From: JALGWN01 sp964598025
GTDB taxonomy: Bacteria > Arandabacterota > Arandabacteria > Arandabacterales > Arandabacteraceae
NCBI GenBank assembly: GCA_964598025.1
Contig: CAZRAU010000045.1
Coordinates: 1 to 24,414, forward strand
Reading direction: 5' to 3'
DNA length: 24,414 nucleotides
A program made the translations under genes and the position numbers. The notes beneath the pieces were generated by a model. It had not been told where the DNA came from and searched no databases. It worked only from the letters and a program-made list of their open reading frames with translations. Positions 1 through 7,550 of this stretch are shown in pieces; the stretch's first letter is position 1; each line of letters opens with the position of its first letter.

Positions 1-721
1 CCCAGTCCCGCATGTAGCAGAAGTGGAGATCGTCGTCCCAACCCGCGTAATCGTCAAAGTAGTAGTCGGGCAGGTTGACATCGCCGCAGTCACAGTCGCT
101 CATCCATCCCCAGTAGAAGTCCTCGATATCCTTCTGGAAGAGCACCGTGACATGGCAGATGACGAAGTCGTCATAGCCCCTGACACCCCACTGGTGCCAC
201 TCGTAGGTGACGTCGAGCCCCATGTCGCCGTCGGTGAGATCGACTTCGACGGGTTTGGTATTCGTATTGACGTGAATGGTGATCTTCCTGTAAGGATAGG
301 GCAGATCGTAATCGTCCTCGGTCTCGATGATCGGCGCCTCCCCCAGCGTGTCGTACTTATAGGGATCCGAGGCATGACCGTCCGAGCCCAGGTACTGGAA
401 GGCGTCGTCATAGAAGCCTCCGCCGTCCTTGGCCACGTAGCCCGCGGCATACATACCGGCCTGCCACACCAGCGACTGGTCGCCGCCGCCGGGATAGTAG
501 CCCGAGATGTCGTAGTAGCCGACATAGCCCTTCTTGGCGATATTCGGAAACCAGAGCGAGCCTATGCTCAAGTCGTTAATATACTCATACTCCTGCATGG
601 CCTCGGATAGAGTAGGACTCGCGCCCCCCTCCAGATACCGAGGGTTGACCCTCGCGTCCGCGACGCCCCAGAACGAGGCGAGAAGACATACTGCTAACGC
701 AAAGCCGAGCCATCTTCTCAT
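1..721 (-). CDS. Secreted protein of unknown function, partial (C-terminus beyond the left edge)
   Basis: Reading the minus strand from the ATG at 721 gives an open frame of 240 codons that is still open at base 1. The start is well supported: AGGGAGG lies 9 nt upstream, just after the stop of the TonB receptor gene (20 bp gap), so the two are very likely cotranscribed. The N-terminus is a Sec signal peptide (MRRWLGFALAVCLLASFWGV, then ADA as a plausible signal peptidase I site); there is no lipobox. The mature part is rich in Tyr, Trp, Gly and Asp, with many YY, GGG and DD pairs, as is common in beta-rich extracellular proteins. I do not recognise a family. Its place directly behind a TonB receptor suggests a surface or periplasmic partner of that receptor. 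Whether it ends in a FlgD-like tail, as other exported proteins here do, cannot be seen. Confidence 0.8.
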   Translation of the reverse strand, partial: MRRWLGFALAVCLLASFWGVADARVNPRYLEGGASPTLSEAMQEYEYINDLSIGSLWFPNIAKKGYVGYYDISGYYPGGGDQSLVWQAGMYAAGYVAKDGGGFYDDAFQYLGSDGHASDPYKYDTLGEAPIIETEDDYDLPYPYRKITIHVNTNTKPVEVDLTDGDMGLDVTYEWHQWGVRGYDDFVICHVTVLFQKDIEDFYWGWMSDCDCGDVNLPDYYFDDYAGWDDDLHFCYMRDW

Positions 722-741
722 GGTACAATGCCTCCCTTGTC

Positions 742-3375
742 TTAGAAGTTCACCCTGATGCCGCCGAGAACGTTTCTCGGAGGTCCGTAAACCGTATAAT
801 CGTGAAATGGTCCAAGGTAATCGCCCGGATGGAGAATCAGCCAGTTCCTGAGGTCCTGATCCATATCGTCCCAGTTCACCAGGTTCCGCTGGTCGAAGAG
901 GTTGGTCACGCGCAGGAACGTGTCGAGGTTGACACCCATGAGATTGAAGAATTTGTGGAATTCCATATCGACATTGCTGATCGACGGGAACCGGGCGTTG
1001 TTGCGCGACGGCTTGGGCGACAGGGTCACGGGATCGGTGTATGGGGCGCCGGTGGAATAGCTCGCCGTGGCGTCCAGGGTCCAGCTCTCGCCCTTGACGT
1101 AGCCGGCGGTGACCAGGAACGAATGCCGCCTGTCCCAATCCAGGTAGAACTGCTGGGTCGGGAACTCCTCGTCGTCGAACCTTCTCAGGTAGCCCTCGTT
1201 GGTATCCGAGCTGAAGCCCTTGGCCACCATGAAGGTATAGGCGGCGTGGTAGCGCCAGTTATTAAAGAGGGGACGCTTGAGATTGATCTCGAAGCCGCGC
1301 ACGTTGCCGTAACCCGTGTTCTCGTAGGTTACATAGTTCTCACCGCTCTGAGGATTGCTCTCGGCCGAAGGGCCCCGCGTCACCGACTCGGTCATGTCGG
1401 TGATGTCCTTGTAGAAGAAGGTGAGGTCCACGGCCGTGTTTTGGCTCAGAAGCTGGTTGACGCCCACCTCGTAGGCCACGGTCTTCTCGGCCTCGAGATC
1501 GGGGTTACCCACCAGCAGCCAGCGGCCTCTGGTATGGAACTTCTCGTTCTCGTATAGATAATCGAAGGACGGCATCTGGAAGAAATGGCCGTAGAGGAAG
1601 TGGAGGTAGCTGTTCTCGGTGATGGGGTGGGAAACACCGAGCCGGGGGCTCACCTTCCACTTGACGTCGGCATCCACGAGGCCACCACCTTGGTAAACGC
1701 CGGCGCTGTCGTAGTACTCTATTTCGATGGGCGCCTGGTCGCCGTTGGGGCCGTGCCAGTACTCCGACGGCGCGCCATATGGCCGATCATAGTCTAAGAA
1801 CGTCTTGTGGTTGGGGTCGAAGAAGTCAAGTCTCAACCCAAGGTTCATGATCATGCCCTCGAATTCCAGCTTGTCCTGGGCATAGACGGCGCCGGCCATG
1901 GGCTGAACGTCGTACTCGTAGATGTAGTAGTTGGCGGTTGAGGCGAAGATGTCGTCTTCCTGGATGTCATACTTGTTGAAATCCAGGCCGGTCTTGAACT
2001 CATTCCGGCCGCTCTGAAGCGTATAGCTGCCTCGGAGCGAGTAGATCTTCTTGTCCTGCTTGTCGTAGTAAGGACAGTCGCCGCTTATGATGAAGTTGTT
2101 CTCATCCCGCCTGATGTCCAGGTCCCAGTCGTACTTGTTCTGGTTTTCCACGTAGGTGAGACCTGTGTCCCAGCCCTTGCCGGGCATCGTCTTTTCGTAG
2201 GAGGCATCGAGGAAACTTAAAGACACATCGAAGAACGACTGGGGATTGAGCATGTGGCTGCCGGTAAAGGCGACACGGTAATTGTCATTCGTGGTCACGC
2301 GCCAGGTCTCCGGCACCTTGATTCGCTCGTAGAGGAAGTAGGAATCATAGCTCTCGGTCACTTCTTCGTTTTCGATATTGAAGACGGCCTTTAGTTTGGT
2401 CCGGCCCTGGCGGAAGGTAAGCGTCCCGTCGTAGAGCCGGAGCTTGCCGGGCCTGTCCAGCGCCTCCACCCGGGGTTCATAATCGTCCCAGTTGGTCCCC
2501 TCGACGGCCAGGGCGTACTTGACCTTGGTGTCGGCCTGCTTGTATAGAGGCCCCGTGAACGTCAGACGCTCGCGGATCTCACCGGTACTCAGGGGATCGC
2601 CGGTATCGCTCTGGCGCCAAAACATCTCAAGGGGCAGGTACATTCTGTGCTCGTAGGAGCCCCTGAAGTCGTCGCTGCCCTCGGTCGTGATGATGTTGAT
2701 GATGCCGGAGCTTGCATTGCCGTACTCGGCGTTGAAGCCGCCGGTGAAGACCACCATCTCGTTGATCGATTGGGTTGAGAGGCTGAGGAGCGCATCGTTC
2801 ACGATCGGGTCCTGGATCGGGGCGTTGTCGATATAGTAGCCGACCTCGTCCTCGCGACCGCCTCTTATGTGGATACCCCTGGCGTCGATCGAGGCTCCTG
2901 AAACAAAGTTGAGCACGGCGGCGGGGGTGTCGACGGGAAGCGTCTGGATCTCCTCGGCCGAGAAAATGCTCCGGCTCGAAGTTACATCGACCTCGACTAT
3001 GGGGCGTTCCGCCTGGATGATGATGGGTTCGAGCTCGGCTGCCACCGTGGGTACCAGCATGAACTCGGCGGTAGCGGTAAGATCGGGTTTCACCATGACG
3101 CCGGTGAGCCTCATGGGTTTGTATCCCATGTAGGATGCCTGGACGTCGTATTCGCCGGGCGTTACGTTGAGGATGGTGAATCTCCCGTCCTCAAGCGACA
3201 TAGCTCCCATTGGGGTGCCGATGACCACCACGTTGGCATACTGCAGCGGCTCACCGGTTTCCGCGTTCACGACTGTGCCGGCGATCTTCCCAACGTTGGC
3301 CGCAAAGCATAACGCTGGGAGCACCCCAATTACCAAGAACACGATCGCGGTTCTCATAACCGGGCTTCGCATCAT
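742..3375 (-). CDS. TonB-dependent outer-membrane receptor with N-terminal carboxypeptidase-regulatory-like domain
   Basis: An 877-residue outer-membrane receptor. In order: a signal peptide (about 1-26, ending FAA), a carboxypeptidase-regulatory-like beta-sandwich (about 29-108, starting GKIAGTVVNAETGEPLQYANV), a plug domain (about 119-236, with EEIQTLPV, IRGGREDEVGYYIDNAPI and a NAEYGNASSGIINIIT segment) and a beta-barrel running to a terminal phenylalanine, as expected for BAM-assembled barrels. Such proteins take up scarce ligands using TonB-ExbBD energy; the ligand cannot be told from sequence. The gene begins ATGATG. GGAGG sits only 3 nt before the first ATG and 6 nt before the second (3372), so the second codon is the likelier start. 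A long leader (about 230 nt) separates it from a TTGACA promoter at 3607-3636. The exported protein at 1-721 follows in the same operon. Confidence 0.95.
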   Translation of the reverse strand: MMRSPVMRTAIVFLVIGVLPALCFAANVGKIAGTVVNAETGEPLQYANVVVIGTPMGAMSLEDGRFTILNVTPGEYDVQASYMGYKPMRLTGVMVKPDLTATAEFMLVPTVAAELEPIIIQAERPIVEVDVTSSRSIFSAEEIQTLPVDTPAAVLNFVSGASIDARGIHIRGGREDEVGYYIDNAPIQDPIVNDALLSLSTQSINEMVVFTGGFNAEYGNASSGIINIITTEGSDDFRGSYEHRMYLPLEMFWRQSDTGDPLSTGEIRERLTFTGPLYKQADTKVKYALAVEGTNWDDYEPRVEALDRPGKLRLYDGTLTFRQGRTKLKAVFNIENEEVTESYDSYFLYERIKVPETWRVTTNDNYRVAFTGSHMLNPQSFFDVSLSFLDASYEKTMPGKGWDTGLTYVENQNKYDWDLDIRRDENNFIISGDCPYYDKQDKKIYSLRGSYTLQSGRNEFKTGLDFNKYDIQEDDIFASTANYYIYEYDVQPMAGAVYAQDKLEFEGMIMNLGLRLDFFDPNHKTFLDYDRPYGAPSEYWHGPNGDQAPIEIEYYDSAGVYQGGGLVDADVKWKVSPRLGVSHPITENSYLHFLYGHFFQMPSFDYLYENEKFHTRGRWLLVGNPDLEAEKTVAYEVGVNQLLSQNTAVDLTFFYKDITDMTESVTRGPSAESNPQSGENYVTYENTGYGNVRGFEINLKRPLFNNWRYHAAYTFMVAKGFSSDTNEGYLRRFDDEEFPTQQFYLDWDRRHSFLVTAGYVKGESWTLDATASYSTGAPYTDPVTLSPKPSRNNARFPSISNVDMEFHKFFNLMGVNLDTFLRVTNLFDQRNLVNWDDMDQDLRNWLILHPGDYLGPFHDYTVYGPPRNVLGGIRVNF

Positions 3376-3606
3376 CTACCTCCTTCTAGGCATACGGCGA
3401 GACTTCAAGCCCCGCAGGTGGATGGGTTGACTCAGGTAAGAAAGACGGAGGTCTGTGGATTCCAATCTGACAACGAGGCGCTCTCTGGTCCCCGGATGGA
3501 AATCCAAACATCCCTCCAGGTAAGAACCTTTCTTCTCACACTTGAGGGCTTGGCAGGGGACTGCTGGCAATCACCCCCCGTGAGACCCTCGGTTCCGAAC
3601 GCGAAC

Positions 3607-3636
3607 ATTCTTGCGCGAATTGTGAATTCCTGTCAA
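3607..3636 (-). promoter_or_regulatory. Candidate sigma70 promoter for the TonB receptor operon
   Basis: On the minus strand there is a perfect -35 TTGACA (3636-3631), an 18-bp spacer and AAGAAT as -10 (3612-3607, four of six consensus bases). It faces the receptor gene and would give a leader of roughly 225 nt. The call rests on motif match only. Confidence 0.5.
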
Positions 3637-3733
3637 GAAAATTCTCAACAACTCAGGCTAAGGAAATGCAAACAATGCTATTCTCAGCAAGATCCGGAAG
3701 CGTCTTGGCTTGGCTGTCGCAGACCGGAAAACA

Positions 3734-3762
3734 TTGAAAGGCCCGACGGAATGCGCTATAAT
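3734..3762 (+). promoter_or_regulatory. Candidate sigma70 promoter for the secreted deiminase
   Basis: TTGAAA (3734-3739), a 17-bp spacer and a perfect TATAAT (3757-3762). It faces the deiminase gene at 3891 and predicts a start of transcription near 3769, with a leader of about 120 nt. This is one of the best promoter matches in the window. Confidence 0.65.
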
Positions 3763-3890
3763 CGGAGTTGCGCATCCGACGTGCAGCGCTTAAGGTCCTG
3801 CCGGAATGGCGTGAGCCGCCTTCCGCGTTTTTGTACGTGGACGGTCCACCGCGACAGCGACACATTGTGTAGTCCTGGGGATGTGGTGAT

Positions 3891-5693
3891 ATGAGACGAT
3901 CCGTGGGAAGCACCGCCATCGGCATGCTGCTGATTCCTACCCTGCTCGGCCTCGCGGGCCTTGAGGCAGGGTCGGCGGTTGGGGACTCGACCGAAAGCGG
4001 GATCCGCCCCTTGCCGATGGAGGCGGTGCAAGCCTACGACCTCCCGATTTACATGACGGAAGAGGAAATGTCCCGGCTCGATGAGATCGGGATAGAACAC
4101 GTCTCCACCTCGCCCCCTTCCGGGATCATACGCAGGTGTGCCCAGTGGGAGCCGGTCACCGGGGCCCTGATAAGATACAATTACGGCTTCGGGCTGCCTT
4201 ACGATCTCATCCGGGAGTATGCCGAAGACATTACGCTCCATATCCTATGCGTATCGGGGCAACAGTCCGGCTGTTATTCGGCCCTCCAGAGCCATGGTGT
4301 CAACATGGCCAACGTTGAGATGATCGACATCTCAACCAACTCGATGTGGACCCGTGACTATGGGCCGCAGACGGTTTTTGCCGACGGCGAGTGGAGCTTC
4401 GTGGATCATATCTACAACAGGCCGCGGCCTCTTGACGACCAGGTGAGCTGGGGCCTTGGATCTCTGTGGAGTTGCTTGGTCTATGAGACGGATCTTGTGC
4501 ATACCGGCGGGAACTTCATCTATGACGGACATGGGACGGGGTTCTCCACCGATCTTGTATGGGATGAGAACCCGGGGCTTTCCCATGAGGAGATCGCCGA
4601 GGCCATGGAGGCCTACCTGGGAATCACCGATTACGTTGTGCTTCCCGACATCTCGTCCACGGGGATCCACCATATCGACTGTTGGATGAAACTCCTCAAC
4701 GAGGAGACGATTCTCGTTAAAGAGGTTGCGCCCGGGCATTCGCAGTATGATGAACTCGAGGCCAATGTGGCGGCGCTGGAGGCCATGACCGATTGCTATG
4801 GCCGTCCTTACAGTGTAGTGCGTGTGATGTGCGGCAGTCTCGGGGGAAACGATGTCGCGGCCTACACCAATTCGATGATCCTCAATAACAAGGTGTTCGT
4901 TCCGCTCTTCGGTATCAGCACCGACTCCGCCGCGATAGCCGCCTACCGCGAGGCGATGCCGGGGTATGAGGTCATGGGATGTGCCGGGAGCTGGCTCTCA
5001 GATGATGCCATACATTGCAGGACAATGGAGATACCGGACCGCCATATGCTCGTTGTCGACACCAATCCACTCCGGGATAGGCAGGTCAATACAGGAGCGT
5101 ATGGGGTCAGCGCATATATCGACGATCGCAGCGAGGCCGGGCTTGTGGGTGACTCGCTTCTGGTCTGTTGGCGCTTGGAAGGCGGGGCGACCTTCAATCT
5201 TGTGACGCTTCAGACCACAGCCTATCCGGACTCCTACTACGCCGAAATCCCGATGCAGGCGGATTCCATGATGGTGGAATACTATGTCTTTGCCCGGGAC
5301 GTAAGCGGCCGAAGATCCGCCCGCCCGCCGATCGCCCCGAATGCGTGGTATACGTTCAATACGGGCGGTCCGGACATGTCCTCTGTGACCGATGAACCCG
5401 GCCCGGCCGCGTCCGGGGGATTGATGCTGGCCCGGAATCTGCCCAATCCCTTCCGAAAAGGCACGTCTATAAGGTATGCCCTCCCGGCCGGCGGCCGGGT
5501 CGAGCTCGACATCTTCGATGTCTCCGGCAAGCATGTGGCGACGCTTGTCGACGGACGCCGGGCAGCCGGCGAGGGAGTAGTCCGCTGGGATGGCCGGACG
5601 GCTGAGGGCAAGCGCCTTCCCGGTGGTGTGTACTACTGCCGGCTGCGCTCCGGGAACCAGGTTGCGGCGCAAGCAATGGTCCTGTTGGATTAA
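3891..5693 (+). CDS. Secreted peptidylarginine/agmatine deiminase-family enzyme (PAD_porph) with FlgD-like C-terminal module
   Basis: A 600-residue exported deiminase. Signal peptide about 1-30; catalytic alpha/beta-propeller domain about 75-400; Ig-like region about 415-490; FlgD-type Ig tail about 512-600 (NLPNPFRKGTSIRYALP ... WDGRTAEGKRLPGGVYY). The catalytic set of the guanidino-modifying superfamily is present: D156 in WTRDYGP, HTGGN at 204-208, H261 and D263 in HHIDCWMK, and nucleophile C376 in IHCRT. The intervals (D to H 105, H to C 115) nearly match those I recall for Porphyromonas gingivalis PPAD (D130, H236, D238, C351). R177 and R179 in NRPRP may match the PPAD arginine pair that holds a C-terminal carboxylate. 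The reaction would be hydrolysis of a guanidinium to a ureido group plus ammonia. Agmatine deiminases share the fold but are cytoplasmic; the export signal and tail argue for an extracellular substrate. The RBS is weak (GGGG about 10 nt upstream). The gene appears monocistronic. Confidence 0.9.
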   Translation: MRRSVGSTAIGMLLIPTLLGLAGLEAGSAVGDSTESGIRPLPMEAVQAYDLPIYMTEEEMSRLDEIGIEHVSTSPPSGIIRRCAQWEPVTGALIRYNYGFGLPYDLIREYAEDITLHILCVSGQQSGCYSALQSHGVNMANVEMIDISTNSMWTRDYGPQTVFADGEWSFVDHIYNRPRPLDDQVSWGLGSLWSCLVYETDLVHTGGNFIYDGHGTGFSTDLVWDENPGLSHEEIAEAMEAYLGITDYVVLPDISSTGIHHIDCWMKLLNEETILVKEVAPGHSQYDELEANVAALEAMTDCYGRPYSVVRVMCGSLGGNDVAAYTNSMILNNKVFVPLFGISTDSAAIAAYREAMPGYEVMGCAGSWLSDDAIHCRTMEIPDRHMLVVDTNPLRDRQVNTGAYGVSAYIDDRSEAGLVGDSLLVCWRLEGGATFNLVTLQTTAYPDSYYAEIPMQADSMMVEYYVFARDVSGRRSARPPIAPNAWYTFNTGGPDMSSVTDEPGPAASGGLMLARNLPNPFRKGTSIRYALPAGGRVELDIFDVSGKHVATLVDGRRAAGEGVVRWDGRTAEGKRLPGGVYYCRLRSGNQVAAQAMVLLD

Positions 5694-5733
5694 TTGCCGG
5701 ACATTGCCGCTTTTTATGATTCTTAGTTTATGC

Positions 5734-5763
5734 TTGACGGCAGATTGCTATTTGGTGTACAAT
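5734..5763 (+). promoter_or_regulatory. Strong candidate sigma70 promoter facing a gene-poor region
   Basis: TTGACG (5734-5739), an 18-bp spacer and TACAAT (5758-5763), five of six consensus bases in each box. It starts only about 40 bp after the deiminase stop and points into the region with no intact gene. It may be a leftover of a lost gene or the promoter of a small RNA. Confidence 0.5.
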
Positions 5764-6203
5764 GTAGCCAGTGGGTTCCCTGCGTGGGACGTGACCTCCT
5801 ACGTAATTGGACCGACCCACACATGAGCATATGGACGCACTGAGCGCCGCCGGGTTCAAAACCTGAGGAGCACGTTTCGGTTGCGGGGAACCCCTTGTAG
5901 CCAGGGTTACTCACGAGCCCTCTACTGCGGTGCCGTGCTTGTGCTGTCTGCGTCATGCCTGTTCGCCGATCCTCGCCGTATGCTCCGGATGCGCCCCCGG
6001 TCGACTCACTCGGCTTGCTTGCCCTCACCGGCATCTCCGTCACCTCGCAACGCGGTCTGTGAACAGTCCGGGCTGGCTACCTTGTTTTCGCTTCAACCGG
6101 AAGTCGAAACCTCTGCCGGGCACGAAGATGTCGATACCGACGCACTCCGTGTCCAGGGGATTCCTGACAACGTGGGATTCGTCCCCCGGTATGTAGACAG
6201 CGT

Positions 6204-6299
6204 CGCCCTCGGCAGCACAATGTATGTCCCTGCAAGGACGGTCAGGCCGCCGGCTACATGGTTGTGAGTAAAGGTTTCGCCCAGAATGGGTATGGCAAG
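6204..6299 (-). pseudogene. Remnant of an EamA/DMT-family transporter (last membrane segment)
   Basis: Minus-strand translation of 6299-6204 reads LAIPILGETFTHNHVAGG followed by LTVLAGTYIVLPRA. This is the typical ending of EamA (drug/metabolite transporter) proteins: the LGE turn, then a GG-containing final membrane helix. Nothing upstream in this frame continues the family, because the antiporter gene ends only 25 bp away, so about nine of the usual ten helices are missing. The downstream codons do not resemble a normal short EamA tail. I take it as a relic. The match is from memory of the family pattern and is short. Confidence 0.45.
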
Positions 6300-6324
6300 C
6301 CTCCCGTACCGCCGTCTTTCCTGT

Positions 6325-7323
6325 CTACTCAGGCGGGAACAGCCGGAAGAAACTGGCCAGGTAGATGACATACAGTGCGAAGAGGATGATGCCTTTCTTC
6401 CTCGTAAGGCGATGTCCGATACGCAGCATTATGAGCATGGCACCCACGATCACGAACATCGAAGGAAACATGAAGAAGATCTGTTTCTTGCCGATCACGA
6501 GATCGTTTGCGATGGATGAAGCACCGGCAACCCAGCAGATGTTCATGATATCGGCCCCCAGAATGTTACCAACTGCAATTGCCCCCTCCTTCTTCCTGGC
6601 GGCAACAATGCAGGTCGCAACCTCGGGGATGGAAGTGCCGAAAGCCACCAGCGTGAGCGCAATCACGGCCTCCGGTATGCCGAAGGATCTGGCTATCGCG
6701 GTGGCCGAGGTGATCACGAACTCGCTCGCCGCGATTATCCCGACGATCGCCGCGACGAAGGTGAGCACAAGTCTGAACACCGGTTTCCGCCGGCCGACGA
6801 TCCGGGCGGAGGCCGGATCATCCTTGAACTTGCCCTGCTTGTGCTGGCGATAGAGAAAGAACAGATAGGCCGCAAAGAGGCCGACCAGCACAGCTCCCTC
6901 TGCCCGCCCGAGGGTTCCGTCGAATACGATAAAGACGAAGGCCAGAAGCTGGACCAATATCAGGAAGAAACCTGAGGATCTGAGTATGGCGGGTACGACC
7001 ATTATGGGCGCCACGGAGATTATCCCGGCCACGGCCAGCGCCACCCCGTCGTCGCAAATGACCGAACCTACCGCATTCCCCAGGGCCATCTCGGGCTGGC
7101 CCCTGAGGGCAGAAATGAGTGAGACGGAGAGTTCCGGTGCCGTGGTTGCCAGCGACACCAGCACTATACCGATTACGAGCTTCGGTATCTGGAGTCTATT
7201 GGCCATGCGGACCGATGAATCCACGAAGAGGTCCGCACACCGGGCGAGAATCACAAAGGCGACCAGGATGGTTATCCACGCGAGTATCAGATTGTGCTGT
7301 ATCGCCTGTTGTATTGTTTCCAT
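6325..7323 (-). CDS. Na+/Ca2+ antiporter-family membrane protein (CaCA, YrbG-like)
   Basis: A 332-residue inner-membrane protein with about ten hydrophobic segments and the two inverted alpha repeats of the Ca2+/cation antiporter superfamily. Repeat 1 is about 50-92 (LATTAPE with E64; ALGNAVGSVICDD). Repeat 2 is about 220-262 (AFGTSIPE with E234; AVGNILGADIMN with D258). Members exchange Ca2+ for Na+ or H+ across the inner membrane. The usual GSN Asn of repeat 1 is Val here (V88, in GSVICDD), followed by D91 and D92; this may mark a subfamily with different ion preference. A loop of about 20 charged residues (about 158-180) separates the halves. Length is normal. No good ribosome-binding site is visible upstream of the ATG at 7323. 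The gene stands alone, with an EamA relic just downstream. Confidence 0.93.
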   Translation of the reverse strand: METIQQAIQHNLILAWITILVAFVILARCADLFVDSSVRMANRLQIPKLVIGIVLVSLATTAPELSVSLISALRGQPEMALGNAVGSVICDDGVALAVAGIISVAPIMVVPAILRSSGFFLILVQLLAFVFIVFDGTLGRAEGAVLVGLFAAYLFFLYRQHKQGKFKDDPASARIVGRRKPVFRLVLTFVAAIVGIIAASEFVITSATAIARSFGIPEAVIALTLVAFGTSIPEVATCIVAARKKEGAIAVGNILGADIMNICWVAGASSIANDLVIGKKQIFFMFPSMFVIVGAMLIMLRIGHRLTRKKGIILFALYVIYLASFFRLFPPE

Positions 7324-7512
7324 AGACGCTACTATCTACCGCCAAAACACATTTACAGTCAAGTGCGGATACGGAATCGAGCAAGCGCCGGAGTGGCATG
7401 CGGTCGCTCCGCGCTGTGCGCTCGCGGTTCGGCGGCTGCTCGGAACGACGTGCGGCGCGACCGGAGTCACTACACCATGAACCGCGGGTTCGACCCGGTC
7501 TCGTCCCCGTGG

Positions 7513-7550
7513 CGTCACAACTCCCGTGACGACGAATCTTACGATTCGTC
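7513..7550 (-). terminator. Two adjacent hairpins at the 3' end of the DUF6982-like gene
   Basis: GACGAATC-TTAC-GATTCGTC (7531-7550) is a perfect 8-bp stem with a 4-nt loop and includes the TAA stop (7541-7539) in its loop. Next to it, CGTCAC-AACTCCC-GTGACG (7513-7531) forms a 6-bp stem. No run of U follows, so this could be a factor-dependent terminator or an mRNA-stabilising 3' structure rather than a classical intrinsic terminator. Confidence 0.45.

Larger units (their letters stand above)
3376..3890. other. Divergent intergenic region, 515 bp, no gene seen
   Basis: This lies between the leftward TonB receptor gene and the rightward deiminase gene. Translations on both strands give no recognisable protein. 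It holds two opposed promoters (listed separately). A 10-bp direct repeat, CAGGTAAGAA, occurs at 3433-3442 and 3517-3526 inside the receptor leader. A short inverted repeat, GTGGAC-G-GTCCAC, is at 3837-3849 in the deiminase leader. The receptor leader is long enough for post-transcriptional control, but I could not match it to a known riboswitch. Confidence 0.6.
5694..6324. other. 630-bp region without an intact gene
   Basis: No convincing intact gene was found. A strong rightward promoter (5734-5763) opens the region. Downstream of it a TTG-started plus frame at 5881-6267 encodes a short hydrophobic stretch (GAVLVLSASCLFA) followed by a low-complexity Pro/Ser/Arg-rich segment without homology that I can see. 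The right end carries, on the minus strand, a decayed EamA transporter tail (6204-6299). This reads as a degraded locus. A non-coding transcript from the promoter is possible but unsupported. Confidence 0.5.

Noticed and set aside
802..1557. 251-codon plus-strand open frame inside the TonB receptor gene
   Set aside because: It is antisense to a clear receptor gene, is Val/Gly/Arg-rich and has no family resemblance. It is a GC-driven shadow.
3418..3894. 158-codon plus frame in the divergent promoter region
   Set aside because: It runs through both candidate promoters, has no RBS or domain, and ends at the start of the deiminase gene.
5846..5870. Second T-loop-like string (GGTTCAAAACC)
   Set aside because: The adjacent bases do not pair as a T-stem and no cloverleaf could be built.
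5881..6267. Possible small exported protein
   Set aside because: It has only a TTG start and a short hydrophobic segment, followed by low-complexity sequence overlapping the EamA relic. Not enough to call a gene.
7480..7500. tRNA-like T-loop sequence (GGTTCGACCC) on the plus strand
   Set aside because: The flanking bases do not form a T-stem, acceptor stem or anticodon arm. It is better explained as a local CGGG/CCCG hairpin.
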